NCBI GenBank assembly: GCA_016748015.1
Contig: JAAOMT010000289.1
Span: 507,639 to 571,638 of the forward strand
Direction of reading: 5' to 3'
DNA from: Geosiphon pyriformis
Lineage: Eukaryota > Glomeromycota > Glomeromycetes > Archaeosporales > Geosiphonaceae
Length of the DNA: 64,000 nt
The position numbers were made by a program, and so were the translations under genes. Below the pieces are notes generated by a model. The model worked only from the letters and a program-made list of their open reading frames with translations. It had not been told where the DNA came from and did not search any database. Positions 1 through 12,278 of this stretch are shown piece after piece (position 1 is the first letter of the stretch; each line of letters opens with the position of its first letter).

Positions 1-1784
1 CGGAAAAGTGGGGTTTGGCAAACCATATGTTCGTAAGGTTTAATTCCTAAAGTGCTCCAGCAATCCACCTGGAATTAAACAGGATTTGTCAAAGTATAAT
101 TTCCACAAAAGATCATACACTAAAATCCACGTTATACCATTGCCAGCAAAGACAAATGCGAATTCGGCTTTCGTTTTTCTTTCGGTACAATCGAAAGCGA
201 AAATTGATCCAAATAAATATCGGATAATAAAATTGGCTCTCGAATTTCCATAGATTTACCGAAAACGAATGCACCTGCCTGAGTATCAAACAGAAATAAG
301 ATTAAACAACGCTCTTGTTGATTTTTGCTTTACTAACCTGTTTTACCCGATTTCTAAACTCCTTCTCTTTCTCCTGAATCATTAACTTAAACAGATCGGA
401 TACCGACTGCGCGTATTGATGAATTTGTACTTTAGCACTTGGATTCAAAATGGCGAGTCCTTTTAAAAGCCCAAAATCAATATAAATAAATTTTGATTAG
501 TAAGAGTTTAATAGTTAAAGGATAATGGTAAAAATCAGATAATATTACCAGCATAAACGTGCCATTTGTTAGAATAAATTCTCAATGCCATATTCACTTT
601 GACATTTTCTATTCCACCAACATATTGGGGGGTTTCCCACTAATCAAGCAGCAAATGTGAAAGGAATTTACGCGGCAAATAACAAAGATGATCGGTGAAT
701 GGAAGGACATTAACAGAATACCGGAAATTGTTTTTGGGTTTTCCATGCAGTTCCCATGCTTGAAATCCAAAAGCGTATTTGAACGAGTATATATCAGTGA
801 GATCAAATTAAATTTAGCAGTATTCCCATTTCTCACCTCAAAAATGCTACATGAGTAACAGCTTGAGTGTCTGCAGTAATGCGATCATGCTCTTGGAATG
901 ATAATTGAACTATTTCTGAGTCAAAGCAATCCAGTACTCTCATCACAATATCAAATTTCTCTTGAGATGAACGATGCTTGATCATCACCTAATTTCAAGA
1001 AAATTTAAACAGAATTGAACTAATTCAACCAACTGTTGATTAAAGCTATTCAAAATAGAACGTACTAAAGGCTGCCCTTTTGGATCTATGGTAGGCCCAT
1101 GTAGTGAATGGAATGAAACGATATGAACATCTTCTGCGAGATGTTTTTCAAAAGCACGTATTTCTGGTTCTTTTACAGATGTCTAGCTTAAAATATTGAT
1201 CAATAAAAATAGGGGTGAAATCAAGGTATAAAGTCTCAAATTATTTTTACCTGTCCACCCACAATTGCACCAAGTTTTGTAGCTTATTAACGAAGAAAAA
1301 ATTAAATATAATTTATTAAAAATTTCTGATAATTGCAAAAGATAATTTGAAGTCTTACAAGGTCCGTACAATCCTACAACTTTATCAATGTTCTCTGCTT
1401 CTACCGAATAAATAATAAAATCACTACGTCGAGACACGGCATGTCCATCCCGTAGAACATTAACTCCGCTATCTGGAACTAGGCAATTTAAGAATAATCA
1501 AATCGACCAAAAAATCAATTTTTATTCAGTGAGATATTCCTATTATTACTCGCCTTTAAATTGTTCTTTTAATTGTTCATAGCGAGAAGGAATATCGCAA
1601 ACATTAATCCTAAAGTACGAATCAAAATCTCATAAATTGACGAATTTCGTAAATAATTTTTTAGGAAGTATGCAAACCTTTTCCAACCAGCTTTTAGAAT
1701 TTTTTTGGCGTACATCAAACCCATATCTCCCAAACCTATGAAACCTATCTCTAATTCGTCTTTTTCTTTTTCGGGAGTTGCCAT
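1..1784 (-). CDS. TYR1: Prephenate dehydrogenase (NADP+), 3' end outside window
   Basis: Tyr1 oxidatively decarboxylates prephenate to 4-hydroxyphenylpyruvate in tyrosine synthesis. The start is the ATG at 1784; codons further upstream in frame are not ATG. Exon 1 (1678-1784) has the Rossmann NADP-binding start GFIGLGDMGLMYAKKI. Exon 2 is 1554-1609 and exon 3 begins at 1478, with SRRSDFIIYSVEAENI. A later exon near 540-640 reads YVGGIENVKVNMALRIYSNKW, a block highly conserved in yeast Tyr1, followed by LAILNPSA. The gene runs off the left edge of the window, so the C-terminus is missing. Intron 2 appears to use a GC donor (GCGAGT). It is divergent from the GH16 gene. The family call is firm; exact internal exon ends between 1 and 1180 were not all resolved. 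Confidence 0.9.
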
Positions 1785-2349
1785 GATCAAAGATGCTTAA
1801 CAAGAGTCAAAAATTATATCTATTAATAGAAATATCTACTATATATTTTAATGCTAAATTTAGAGTTCACACGTTGAATATGACTCAGCTTATCAATATA
1901 ATGTACCACAGTCCCACACGACCTACTATCGTGTTTAAACATTTGTTAATTTTTGCAATTCGCGATTTTTGTCTCGAGACACATCGGTGCGACGTTAACC
2001 ATAGTCGAAACTTTGAAAACTCTTTTAACTACTGCCATCATCATGGTTGCTCTTGTTTCTCTACTACTCACCCTTCTTTGCGACCCTCCTCCTCCTCCTC
2101 CTCCTCCTCCTCCTCCTTTAACATCTTATCCTTCAAAAATCCTTGGCCATTTTTGACCCAAGGTTAACAACCTTCTTTTCACTGAAACAATCACTCATTC
2201 GCCAATTACTACCATAATCTCCCTTCCTTTGGGGGAACCTTTCATTTTGTCTGTTACCTCAATCGGTTGCATTCCAGAATTTCTTCGAGAATCGAATAGA
2301 TCTACTTTTTAGCCCAACTTTTTACTAGTGAATTAATTATTCGCAGTAG
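1785..2349. promoter_or_regulatory. Divergent intergenic region TYR1 / GH16 with (CTC)n microsatellite
   Basis: This 565-base gap separates two divergent genes and should hold both promoters. It contains a pure pyrimidine CTC/CCT run at about 2087-2118. Small open frames across the run give poly-Ser or poly-Pro, which is what the repeat alone would produce, so I do not call a gene. No clear TATA element was identified. Confidence 0.4.
2087..2118. repeat. (CTC)n microsatellite
   Basis: About ten or more uninterrupted trinucleotide units lie upstream of the GH16 gene, probably in its 5' UTR or promoter. Confidence 0.85.
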
Positions 2350-3844
2350 ATGCTGGAGATGGGTTCAATGACTCACATTATGATATACTTAGCTTTGTTC
2401 ATGTTCGCGACCACACTTGAAGTCAATGCTCAATTACAATGTTCTGCCGGCAACAAATGCCCTGAATCGGCACCCTGTTGTTCAGGTTTGTTATATTTAT
2501 AATCAAACCTCTTATAGTTCGAGACCATGTATTTTGGCAAAATTGTATTAATCGGTGGCAAATAACGCAATAGAATTTGGTTTCTGCGGCATTGGAAGGT
2601 TTTGTCTCGGTAAGTCTACAAATATTTCATAAACATCATTATTATGATATTAATCAGTTATATCTGTCTTAGGTGGTTGTAATCCCTTATTAAGCCACGC
2701 GCCAAACTCGTGTGCACCAAATCCCATTTGTCAAACAATGACCTATGATTTCAAAGACACGAAAAAATTCATCGATAGTGGTTCGTATAATGGAGAAACT
2801 AAATATGATTTCACCACAGAAGGTCAACCGATATTTTCAAATGGTATTGTTTTATTGACGATGGCCAAAAACACTCCGGGCACTCGCCTTTCGACTACCC
2901 GCTATACTCAGTACGGTAGAATTACTGCTAGACTCAAAACGTCGAGAACTCAGGGTATTGTGACCGCCTTCATGTAAGCCATTTAGGATGAGCTCTGACA
3001 ATGAAAAAATTTCTAAAATTACAATCTCTAATACTTATACAGTACAATGTCCAATATAAAAGACGAAATTGATTGGGAATGGGTTGGCCATAAATTGGAC
3101 CAAGGGCAAAGTAATTACTTCTACCGAGGACATATTGACTGTAGGTGATAAAAATCTTGTACGATTTTTAAATGTAATAAATTGATTAAAAAAATTAATA
3201 CACAATTTTGGTATAACATAGATAAAAATGGTGACACTCATACTCTGAATTCTGGCGACACATTCAACACATTTCACGATTACACGATTGATTGGCAAGA
3301 AAACCAAATTCAATGGTTCATTGATGGTAAACTTGTCCGGACACTAAATAAAAAAGACACGTTTAACGAAACTTCTGGTACGTATTCATACCCTTCAACT
3401 CCATCACGTGTTCAATTATCTATTTGGAATGGAGGGGAAGGTGCTGCTGGTACTAAGGAATGGGCTGGTGGCCAAACAAACTGGGATTCACCTGACGTTA
3501 AGTTACCAGGATACTTTTATGTGCAAGTTCAGAGTCTTGATATAAAATGCTATGGTCCTCAGGTCTCGGATGTTCCTGGTCAATCACAATTGACAAGCTT
3601 TATATATGGGGCAAGCGGTAATATTAGTGTGAGCAACGCTAACACTGTCGTTCAGGTTGCCACACCACAAAGTCAAGGGGTAGCACAGGATGCGGGGAAT
3701 AACGTTAATCTTATGTCGAATTTTACTGGCCAGTACATTGCAAATTTAAAGGCTTCTGGAAGCAGCAGATTAGTTATTGCCACCTCTATAATGATGATTA
3801 CTGTATCGATTTCAATGTTATTGTCGATTTTGGAGCAACTTTAA
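2350..3844 (+). CDS. GPI-anchored GH16 chitin-glucan transglycosylase (Crh family, with CBM18-like N-terminus)
   Basis: Crh enzymes move chitin chains onto beta-glucans at the cell wall. Five exons join in phase: 2350-2485, 2574-2609, 2673-2973, 3043-3140 and 3222-3844. A signal peptide (about residues 1-27, hydrophobic core MIYLALFMFATT) is followed by a short Cys-rich segment (CSAGNKC...CCSEFGFCG). The segment resembles a chitin-binding CBM18 module, as in yeast Utr2 and Crr1. Exon 4 carries the GH16 catalytic motif DEIDWEWVG, with the expected E-D-E triad. The substrate-binding region includes WFIDGKLVR and SIWNGGEGA. The C-terminus is a Ser/Asn-rich stretch ending in a hydrophobic tail (LVIATSIMMITVSISMLLSI), as expected for GPI anchoring. 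All intron junctions are GT-AG. The nearest yeast relatives are Utr2/Crr1; I cannot choose between them. Confidence 0.92.
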
Positions 3845-4626
3845 ATAGTCATTCACTTATAACGTTTTTCCTTCCGAACCCCAACCATTTATACCTTTGA
3901 TCGTATTTGCCGAGTTTATTATAATCATAATTTATTGTTTTAGCACCATTCGGCCATTATATTCTTACTATCAGAGTAAAATGAATTCTGAGCCAAATAA
4001 TTTTAATTTGTCGCCTCACTCAGAATCCCGTGATTTCAGGCAACATGAATTTTTGAGTCAATAAAAGATTTCAAATAGTAGACGTGATATTTAGCAACGA
4101 TTGGCTGAATACACGTAAATGATCATCAGTTCAGAGATTATCATCTGTATGCGCGGTATATCATTTGCGCGTCAGGAATATGGCCTGTGTAATAAAAAGA
4201 AATTACTTTTAGTAATTTGAAAATAAATTATTTCGTACATGTCGGGACTATTGATCTTTCACGCTTTGTGGGTTTTAGAAAGTATGAAAAAAGAAACAAA
4301 TGTCTCTATTTATATACGCCACATAAATGACACTGCCAGATTAATATTTAAGTTTCTAATATGCAGCAACACGTTGTGGCGATTTTTTATATTTTCAAAG
4401 GAGTGTCAATACTGTAGGCATGGTTACCTTGGTAGGAGAATTTCCCTTGACGAGGAATCGCGACAGCGTAGTTAGGGCATAATATTCCATATCCACGCTA
4501 TATATAAATTGCATTAAATTAACTGCAAGCAATTTTTAAGCTTAACAACACGCGATGCGGCGAAATCATATGCTCTGCAGAAAGATAAATTGCCAAAAAT
4601 ATCTTTTACCAACCTAAAATAGCCAA
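3845..4626. other. Convergent intergenic region GH16 / OXA1, no gene seen
   Basis: This stretch of 782 bases lies between two convergent genes. It contains short unsupported open frames only, for example near 4239-4475, with no recognisable domain and no splice partner. It probably holds 3' UTRs and polyadenylation signals. Confidence 0.5.
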
Positions 4627-6227
4627 TTAACGTCGGCGCTTTCGTCTGACGACTTCAACAGCTTCAGATTTTTTTTCTTTGTCGGCAAGAAGATCTTTAA
4701 ATTGCTCCATGAAGGGTGTGCTGGGAACTTTTCTTAATTGTGAAGGGGGAATGTCGAATGCTTGACGCACTCTCGGATTATTTAATAAGAAAAATTGACC
4801 CAAGGAGATAAAGCTTGATGTAGCAAAATAAAGAAGGGTTCCCTATAAGATATCAATTAAAGATGTTAATTTATATATAGTTCAATTCATCAAGCAATTA
4901 GGAGTTAAATCAGCCTAATAAAATTAACCAACCGAAGGTAAGTAGGCAGCAACTGGTATCGAAATCAATCCTAAGCCACGAAGGAACCATTTAGAGGTGC
5001 TCATCTCGCTGTTTTGTGGTGTCATTTTAGAATTAAACTAAGATTGAGGGACAATTTTTTCATAAAATATATTGATGAGATGGAAGCGGCATTAAATAAA
5101 ATTAAATATGAAAAAACCTCGATCATTGCCAATAGTGCCACACTTGATACGACAGGTAACATATAATATGGATCGGTGACGCTCAAATCAGTAAACCATA
5201 ATATACCACCTTCCTTATAACCTGGTACCGGAATATTTGCAATGTTCCGTAACGCCAGGAAGAAACTCAGCATAACTGGTGCCTGTAAAATTGGAAAAAT
5301 GACGCTTTTAAAAGGGCTGACTCCATTAGAAGCATATATCTGTTGCAATTGTTGAGATTTTGCCAGGACTGTCATTTTGTCACCCGAGTTATGCGCCGAC
5401 TTTATTTCTTCAATCATCTTTTGAGCAGTAGGTTGCATATTTTGAAGTTTAACTGTGTTGCGGTGTGTTTTAATAGCAAAAGGTAGAAGTATCAAACGCA
5501 TCACACAAGTAGCTGCAATAATGGTCCCCCACCAAGGGAGACCAGAGTAAACATATAATGCTTCGAAAAAGGCTTCAATGGCACCAACTGGAGTATAATG
5601 AACTAGACCCATAGCTTTAAAGTCTCCAATTTTTAGAATGCTGTCTGAAAGATTGTTAATGAGGGTAGGTTCATCCAGCTCAAATACTGTAGTAGAATCA
5701 GACACAATATTTCCAGCAGCTGCCGGTGAAATTTCTGTGATGGTATTAAGGGTGGGCAAAGCAGTGACCTGACTCAAAACCGGCGCCGCTTCAACATTAT
5801 TCATTGGAGTTGTATATAATCGACGAGGAGCGGATGATTTAATGTTATAGGAATATTTGACATTATTCCTCAGGGAAGCACCAAAATACAAATGAGCATT
5901 CTTATGAGCGTCTACTCGGATGGAGTTTTTTCCTGTAGAAAACCTCTGTGTACTGTTCACGAAAGTTGAAAACTTTGGAGGCGTAAGGGAAAAAAACAGG
6001 TTTATGAGCTTTAAGGAAATATAGGAAAATAAAAACTTTCTCGAACCTTTTTTGAACTAATCAATCTTAAAGTTCTGGAAGAAAGCCTCAGTACACTATG
6101 GGTAAAAAGTCCAGCACCTTTTACTAATATATTCCAACTTTGAGTGAGTCAAGACTTGGATGAAAACTTACATGCTATTATTGGAAAAAAAAAGCGGCTT
6201 TCTGCCACAGATTACTAGAAAACTCAT
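4627..6227 (-). CDS. OXA1: Mitochondrial inner-membrane insertase Oxa1/YidC family
   Basis: Oxa1 inserts mitochondrially and nuclear-encoded proteins into the inner membrane and binds mitoribosomes through its basic C-terminal tail. The exons I support are 6172-6227 (ATG at 6227), 5118-5952, 4933-5037 and 4627-4842, all joined in phase. The N-terminus is basic and hydroxylated (ITQRFSTGK, then RRLYTT), as expected for a targeting peptide. The YidC core begins near LPWWGTIIAATCVMRLILLP and continues with IKTHRN, MQPTAQKMIEEIK and SPFKSVIFPILQAPVMLSFFLALR. Later exons give the last membrane segment (GTLLYFATSSFISLGQFF) and the tail VEVVRRKRRR. The first exon rests only on phase and splice signals, so the start is less certain than the rest. 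Confidence 0.92.
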
Positions 6228-6414
6228 GGTTTTATGGCCTTTTGGCGAGTTGTTCTAGCTTAGTAATGCAAACGTTTTTTGCTGAAAAAAATTTCTTGTC
6301 ATAAAAATCCATCTCCCAGAGATTATCAGAGATTATCAATCATAAATAATAGTCTCTTGTTTTGAAACCGCGAATTGAAAAAATAATCCGCTTAGACGTG
6401 GTGAATATTGATTC
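6228..6414. promoter_or_regulatory. Compact bidirectional promoter region OXA1 / TFIIIC subunit
   Basis: Only 187 bases separate the start codons of two divergent genes, so promoter elements must be shared or interleaved. No specific binding site was recognised. Confidence 0.5.
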
Positions 6415-9400
6415 ATGAATCCAGTTATAGGAGTAAATCTAACTAATCACCCAGATTTACCAAATTCTCTCCAATGGTCCGAAGATAACCAAATTGCCGT
6501 GGTTACTCCTTCAGCTCTTTATATTTTCGTGAGTTAAAGTATTAATGCATATTTTTTTTATTAACTCAAATTAATTTTCTTTTTCCAAAATCTTTTAGTC
6601 ACCTAAATATAAAGGGGCTTATCCTCTTGGCCTCAGCAGGTTGCACATGACCATTTTAAGTCTTGAAAACGTGGCAGTAAAAAGCCCTTTTCCGAAATAT
6701 TCAAATGGTAAACAATTTAATCCTTAATAGTTTTCAAAGCTATATTTCAAAAGGTGCAATAAACCTTGATCATTTTCAGATTTTGCAACCCAATCTACCT
6801 TTTTTTCCGCGGAGGGGTTTCGCTGCTTGACATGGTCACCAATTGGTTGCTCTAATTATAAAGGGTAAGATAATCTAGATTTCTGCAATTATCTTGTTAC
6901 GTGGATATTCAAAGTTGTATTCTTTATCTATACTAGCTGCTTGTTGGCAGCAATCACGACACATTTTTATGTCGGCATATATGGTCCAAAGTCAGGATCA
7001 AACAAGGATGAGTGGGTTGAGGTAAATTTTCCGAATCCATATAGTAAAAACTCTTTGAAATTAAAGATGAAATAAACAATTGATCTTGTCCTCTCTCAAA
7101 AATAGACAGTAAATCTCTCCCAACTTTTAATGGAATCATTGACCACCAGTAAATATCAGTCTAGCATCCCTAAGATACTAACTGATGAAATGTCATCCAT
7201 GTGTAAGTGCATCTAAACTGGTATTGTTTTTGTTTTATTAAAAAACACTTTCCTTACACCTAATCCTTTTATCTGTTTTATAAAACAGCAATATCATGGT
7301 CACCACAATGCTTTTCTGTATATCATAGTTTTTTTTCCTTGATCGCTCTTGGTAGTAAAGCTGGGATTATAACATTGTGGAGGTTCTGATACCATTCTGA
7401 TATATTGATTCGGTCTGATGCCAATATATATTGATTTGGCCCTGGGTTGTTTTTAGTTATACAAAAACCACTGATCATATAAACACCTTCAAAGCTCACG
7501 ATTCTTGGGTTGTGGTAATAGCTTGGTCACGTTGGGAGCAAGATTCGGATAACACATGTAAGGAACCATTCACCATCTTTAAATATCCTGTCAAGCTTTT
7601 CTTAGTAAACCTTCTATAGGTCTCTCTAAGTTGATTACCGGCTGTGTGGATGGCTCGATATCTCTTTGGAATATAAAATTGGCTTTATCTAATAATTCAA
7701 CTGGTCTTCAATTACCTGAGGTTACTGTTGAATTACAACAGATATTAACTAAAAAGGATTATGTGGTGCCCTCCGTAGCAAAGTGGTTTTTCACCATGGT
7801 AATGTCTTTAGTCGGATTTTGAATGATTAATGTATTGCAACGTTAACTAATAAATATTTCTCTTATTTTAGGGTCACGGAAGTGATCAAGTCGCAGTTGC
7901 AAAGGGTACTAAAATATACATTTGGAATATCTCTTCTTCCTTGGTGCAAATCATCGCAGAACCTGTAGAATTAAATAACTTCTTTTTCTCCCCCATGTCA
8001 ATTACAGGTAACTTAGTTTATTATTGCTTAACTTTTAGTGTATATATAGTCATCAAAATAAATTATATTCCATCATATGCATGGAGAGAAGGTTTAAGCT
8101 GGAATCACAATGGAAGTCAATTACGTGTTTTCACTGTTGACGGAAAGCATACGGCTTTTGATATAGTAAACAACACAATTCATATGAACGATTATTTCAC
8201 GGAATTTATGAGTGAAAAGGTGGACGAAATATGTTTCGAGCAATTAATGAATCTAGATGATGATGAGATTGAACTTGGTTTGGAAGAAGAGGAAGAAGAT
8301 GATGACGACGATGATGAAAATAACGAAGATATCGTTAATAGTCGAACTTTGTTCTATGGAGCAGATGGATCCGCGAATGGCCTTTACATATCGATGATAT
8401 TCGGGTAAATATGCGTCGTTTATGAACCTTTACAGAATGCTGAATATTTCAAATTAATAGAATCCTTTCACTTCAGAATGCTCTCTCAAATAGATATGGA
8501 GTATGTGACGGACAAGGCTGATAACGCATATTTGTGTCTTTTTTTAATCGAAGAGGAGGATCTGGCTCAATTCAAGGTTACACTAATAACACGATTAAAG
8601 GAAATTCTTGATAACCCGTATCTATGTATTCAAGTGGGAATTCATTTTTTCGTGAATTTCCTTCATGTTATATTTAATTGACAGTTTATTTCTCTTTAAA
8701 TATTTTCCAGTGTTGGAAAAAACTCCTGGTTACTTGCTTTGGGATTTGATGGAATTTTTTGATATTCAAGATGATAAGATTGTCACTCTTTTCCCTGATC
8801 TTCTGAAGGCATGTAAGGATTTCTACCAGGTTTATCCCAGCAAACTTACTAATTTGCAAGATCTTGGTGAGTTGAACCAGAACCACAAGTGAGTTATGAT
8901 GCCAAAGAAAGTGTAGGTTTTCTTTAGTTCTTACACTCTAAACATTATGGTTTCAGTGACATGCTATTAAATCGTATTAGCCGCCTTTGGAAGGAGGTTT
9001 TCTTGCAAGATTGTTCACTGAATGCTCTCCGGCTTGCTTCCTTCTTATATAGCAAGAAGATGGTAACAATTTAGGAAATTCATGTGAATTTTTGCACAAA
9101 CTTTAAATTTACACTGCTTTATATCAAGGTCGAGAATTTTTTGTCTTCATCAAATTTACCAGCCACAGTTTATTCAGAAATCGAAGTCCATGCTGAAATA
9201 GAAAAGCACAGGTTAAACCTAATTTTGACCATAATACATAATTATTTAAATCAAGGTCTTCAGATTACAAATGGTAAGCTGAAAGATTTTTTTTGATTTT
9301 TTTGCCCAGTTAACAATTTTTCTTTAGCCATAGATCAGTTGTTCGTCCTAAATGTTTGCGATCGGACTCTGGTATATTTTGGAGGCGATCTGAACATACT

Positions 9401-10005
9401 CAAATTGGCAAATATTGGTTACGAATATATGAGCAATATTTCTCAAACACATACATGGGACGTGCAAAGGGAAATGAATTTCATTAGACGTATTCTCGTA
9501 ACGCGTCAAAATCCCAACAAGGACAAGTGGAAAGAGCCCATTCGAGAACCTTGTCCTATATGCAGAAAAGATATCCTTAAAATTTCTTGAATAGAAAAAG
9601 ATCTCATATTTATTAATCTATATTTCCGTTTTGAGATATTTCGTCTTTAAGTGTTTTGGTAATTGTTTCTACCTGTCTCAAGGGACATTGGATTGCGAGG
9701 TATTTGTGCAAATCAACACATTTGGGGTAAGTTCGAATTCGGTTCTCATTTAATAAGTGATCAATACATCAACTAAATCAACCTACAATACACTAGATAT
9801 TTGCTCGTTAACTTTAAGCCTATTATTCACCCCAAATGTGAGATCGTGCACAGGCTGTAAGCTTAAAGCCATTTCAATGCCGCAACCACACCCATTTGAT
9901 GAAGTAATCCATTCCTCGATTTTTGTTAAAGCGCTTCTAGAAGCATCGGATAGATGCCTCTTCTGTGGAGGGTTTTTCACGTCCTCGTCACAAATCTTTA
10001 TATGA
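6415..10005 (+). CDS. TFIIIC subunit, TFIIIC-delta / TFIIIC90 (S. pombe Sfc9, human GTF3C4) family
   Basis: This is a subunit of RNA polymerase III general factor TFIIIC, which recognises tRNA-gene promoters. At least a dozen exons join in phase. The N-terminal half is a WD40-like propeller: LQWSEDNQIAVVTPSALYIF at the start, then CLTWSP, ISWSPQCFS, AHDSWVVVIAW and ITGCVDGSISLWN. A strongly acidic linker lies at 8256-8330 (Glu/Asp run). The C-terminus has the TFIIIC zinc-finger pattern CPIC...CANQHIW...CSLTL...RSCTGC...CLFCGGFF. Linking the first Cys pair to the CANQHIW exon requires an AT-AC intron at 9571-9672 and then a GT-AG intron starting at 9727. The stop is TGA at 10003-10005. The family assignment rests on the zinc finger and propeller layout; sequence conservation elsewhere is weak. 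Confidence 0.82.
9571..9672 (+). other. Probable U12-type (minor spliceosome) AT-AC intron
   Basis: The exon ends ...TGC AGA AAA G at 9570. It is followed immediately by ATATCCTTAA, an exact match to the U12 AT-AC donor core ATATCCTT. The region then has in-frame stops. Ending the intron with TTTCTAC at 9672 restores the frame (G+CT) and leads directly into codons for SRDIGLRGICANQHIW. A branch-point-like TCTTTAAG lies about 22 bases before the acceptor, slightly farther than usual. No GT donor downstream of the CPIC codons and before the stop can do this. Confidence 0.72.
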
Positions 10006-10138
10006 TGTCAGGCTACTTGTTTGATTACCGATACAGTTGAGTTTTTAAAAGGCTACGGTCACTATAGAAACAAATAATTATATAATATCCCGCGCATTTG
10101 CACATAATTATCCGTTTTATCTAAAGGATGCGATTTTC

Positions 10139-11948
10139 TTATTTATAGTATTTGGGAGGCACAAAAGGCATTTTTACCACCTTGGCCCTTTGGTATCGAC
10201 TTCGAACCTTAACTTGTAGCCAAGTCCCAATTTTATGAAACCCATTTTTGACATAGCCCATTGCAATATTCTGTTTGAGGGAAGGCGATGGAATACCGCT
10301 GGTAACTTTACCTAAATTAGTGAACCAGAAAATGTCAATGGATGATCTGATAAAATCACGTTTTTCCTCCAAAGCTATTTACCAATGGCCTCTTCATCAA
10401 GGTTATAAATCTCCGCATTTTCTGAAAAAATAAGATCAGGGAGTGGATACAGTTTTGAGAAGAAAAATTATTTCAGAATATGATAGCATTCAAAAAATCA
10501 AGTTCTTTCAATTTTTTTACCCCTCGCTGGTGACCCTTCAACGATTAATCCAATGCGGCGGCGTTTGGGTCCCTCACGAAGGTCTCGAATTGTAATATCA
10601 GAACCTAAAAATCCCCCTTGCTGTCTTCTGCGCTGACCTACATCAATCAGAAAAGCATAGGCGTGAGCTGAAAATGTGATGAATCAAGATTTGTGAACAA
10701 ATCTTTCTTTACCAATCGTCCAACCCAATCCAGCCTCAATTGGAGTAGTGGTTTCATCCAGATCATGTCCATAAAGACAGAGACCGGCTTCTAATCGCAA
10801 ACTATCACGTGCTCCTAGTCCTGCCAATTGAACAGCAGGGTCAGCTAAGAGTGATTTTGCCAAAGGGACTGCTCCCGACGCGGGGATTGAAATCTATAAA
10901 TCATTAGGCTTGAGCTAGAATTGAAAAATCCATCTGAAAACCGATTCATTAACTCACCTCAAAACCATCCTCCCCAGTGTAACCGGAACGAGTGACATGA
11001 CAGTGAATACCATTTAAATCCATAAATCTTCCTGTCATGAATTTTAGGTCTTCCAAAGATTTTCCGGCTAACCTCTCTAGAGCTCGCGCAGCTTTTGGTC
11101 CTGAAACCAAAGTTACTGTAGAAGCGGGGGTCTTATCAACAGCGAAAAGATAAATTGAATACCTTGTAAAGCAACTAGGGCGTGATCTTCAATGACGTTC
11201 AACTCTGCCTCTCCTCCATTCTTTTGAAACTCGGCCAAATGTAGATGTATATGAGCTAGATCCTTATCTGCGCAAGCAGCATTTGAAACAATATATATAT
11301 GATCTTCACGTTGACATATGACTGTATCATCAATTATACCCCCATTTTCATTTGTAAAAACAGAAAGGGCTGAATGACCTAAAGGTAGACTCTTAATGTC
11401 TGCTACAATGAGTTTTTCTAAAAAGGATATCCGGTCTTTTCCAGTTAGCCTAAGTTGATTAGAAGAATAGGTAATTAATTATCAAATTAAATATCCATTT
11501 CTAAAGAGGTTAAAGCAACGGCAAAAGGAAAGAACCTTGTCTGAAGCATATGTGAAACATCAAACAGTGAGGCATTTTCACGCGTATGCAAATGGGAAGC
11601 AAGGATTCCAAGGCCCTGGTACTGAACTGGCATGGAGTACCCAGCGAAGGGGACCTTGGTCGGCTTTCATTAGCATAGCGCGAGAGAGCTGAAAATCCGG
11701 AACGTAGAATCAAGCAAGTCTAACATGTTACCATTTTAGCTCCATTTTCGACATGGAAATCATACAAGACTGTTTTTTTCAAAAACTAGTGCAATTGGGC
11801 ATATTGATTTTTTTTAGTTGTAAAGCTTTTATTTTTTAAAAAAAATTAATATACCTACTTCTGCTGGTGTTGAATAACGGCTTGTGAAAGATTTTAAAAA
11901 AGTTTTATTCGAGCTTGTGACGCGTGAGTAGAGGGGACGCATCAACAT
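10139..11948 (-). CDS. GCV1: Glycine cleavage system T-protein (aminomethyltransferase), mitochondrial
   Basis: The T-protein transfers the aminomethyl carbon from H-protein lipoate to tetrahydrofolate in mitochondrial glycine breakdown. Exon 1 (11859-11948) encodes a classical presequence, starting [13 protein letters not shown] and ending in SRYSTPAE. Exon 2 (11732-11785) reads [16 protein letters not shown]. Exon 3 starts at 11654 with [12 protein letters not shown] and continues [23 protein letters not shown]. The next exon gives [21 protein letters not shown]. The final exon ends with [20 protein letters not shown] and [11 protein letters not shown], the standard T-protein terminus. Splice sites are GT-AG. 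The ATATCCTT at 11425-11432 on this strand is coding (Arg-Ile-Ser-Phe) and is not a splice site. Confidence 0.95.
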
Positions 11949-12278
11949 TTTAGTTGCGAGGGAAAATCGGGAAAAAACACTACCAACAACCCCAAATCAG
12001 GATATTGAACTTGTTCAAACATCACTTTGCTTTTAAATTATATTAGCGAATATCAGATATCAGATTCAATGATGAAATGCCCGAAATAGAAAAAGCCTAC
12101 TTCAACTTGGAATATATTTATTCCAGCATCTTACTAAAAACGCATATACAGTATAAACTCGTATAAAAAAAAAAGGTTTTAAAATATTAACTCATACCAT
12201 AAATATTTTCTAGGCCCAAAATTGTCAAAATCTATACGAAAAAAAGCATCATACCAAAGACTGCAAAATTTGTGGTTT
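11949..12278. promoter_or_regulatory. Upstream region of GCV1
   Basis: These 330 AT-rich bases lie between the stop of the next gene and the GCV1 start. I see no further gene; the region should include the GCV1 promoter. Confidence 0.4.

Noticed and set aside
1793-2167. Plus-strand frame of 124 codons with a poly-Ser stretch
   Set aside because: Created by the CTC microsatellite; no domain and no splice partner.
11415-11440. ATATCCTTTTT on the minus strand as a second U12 donor, in GCV1
   Set aside because: The bases are coding within [13 protein letters not shown], a conserved T-protein block, and no intron is needed there.
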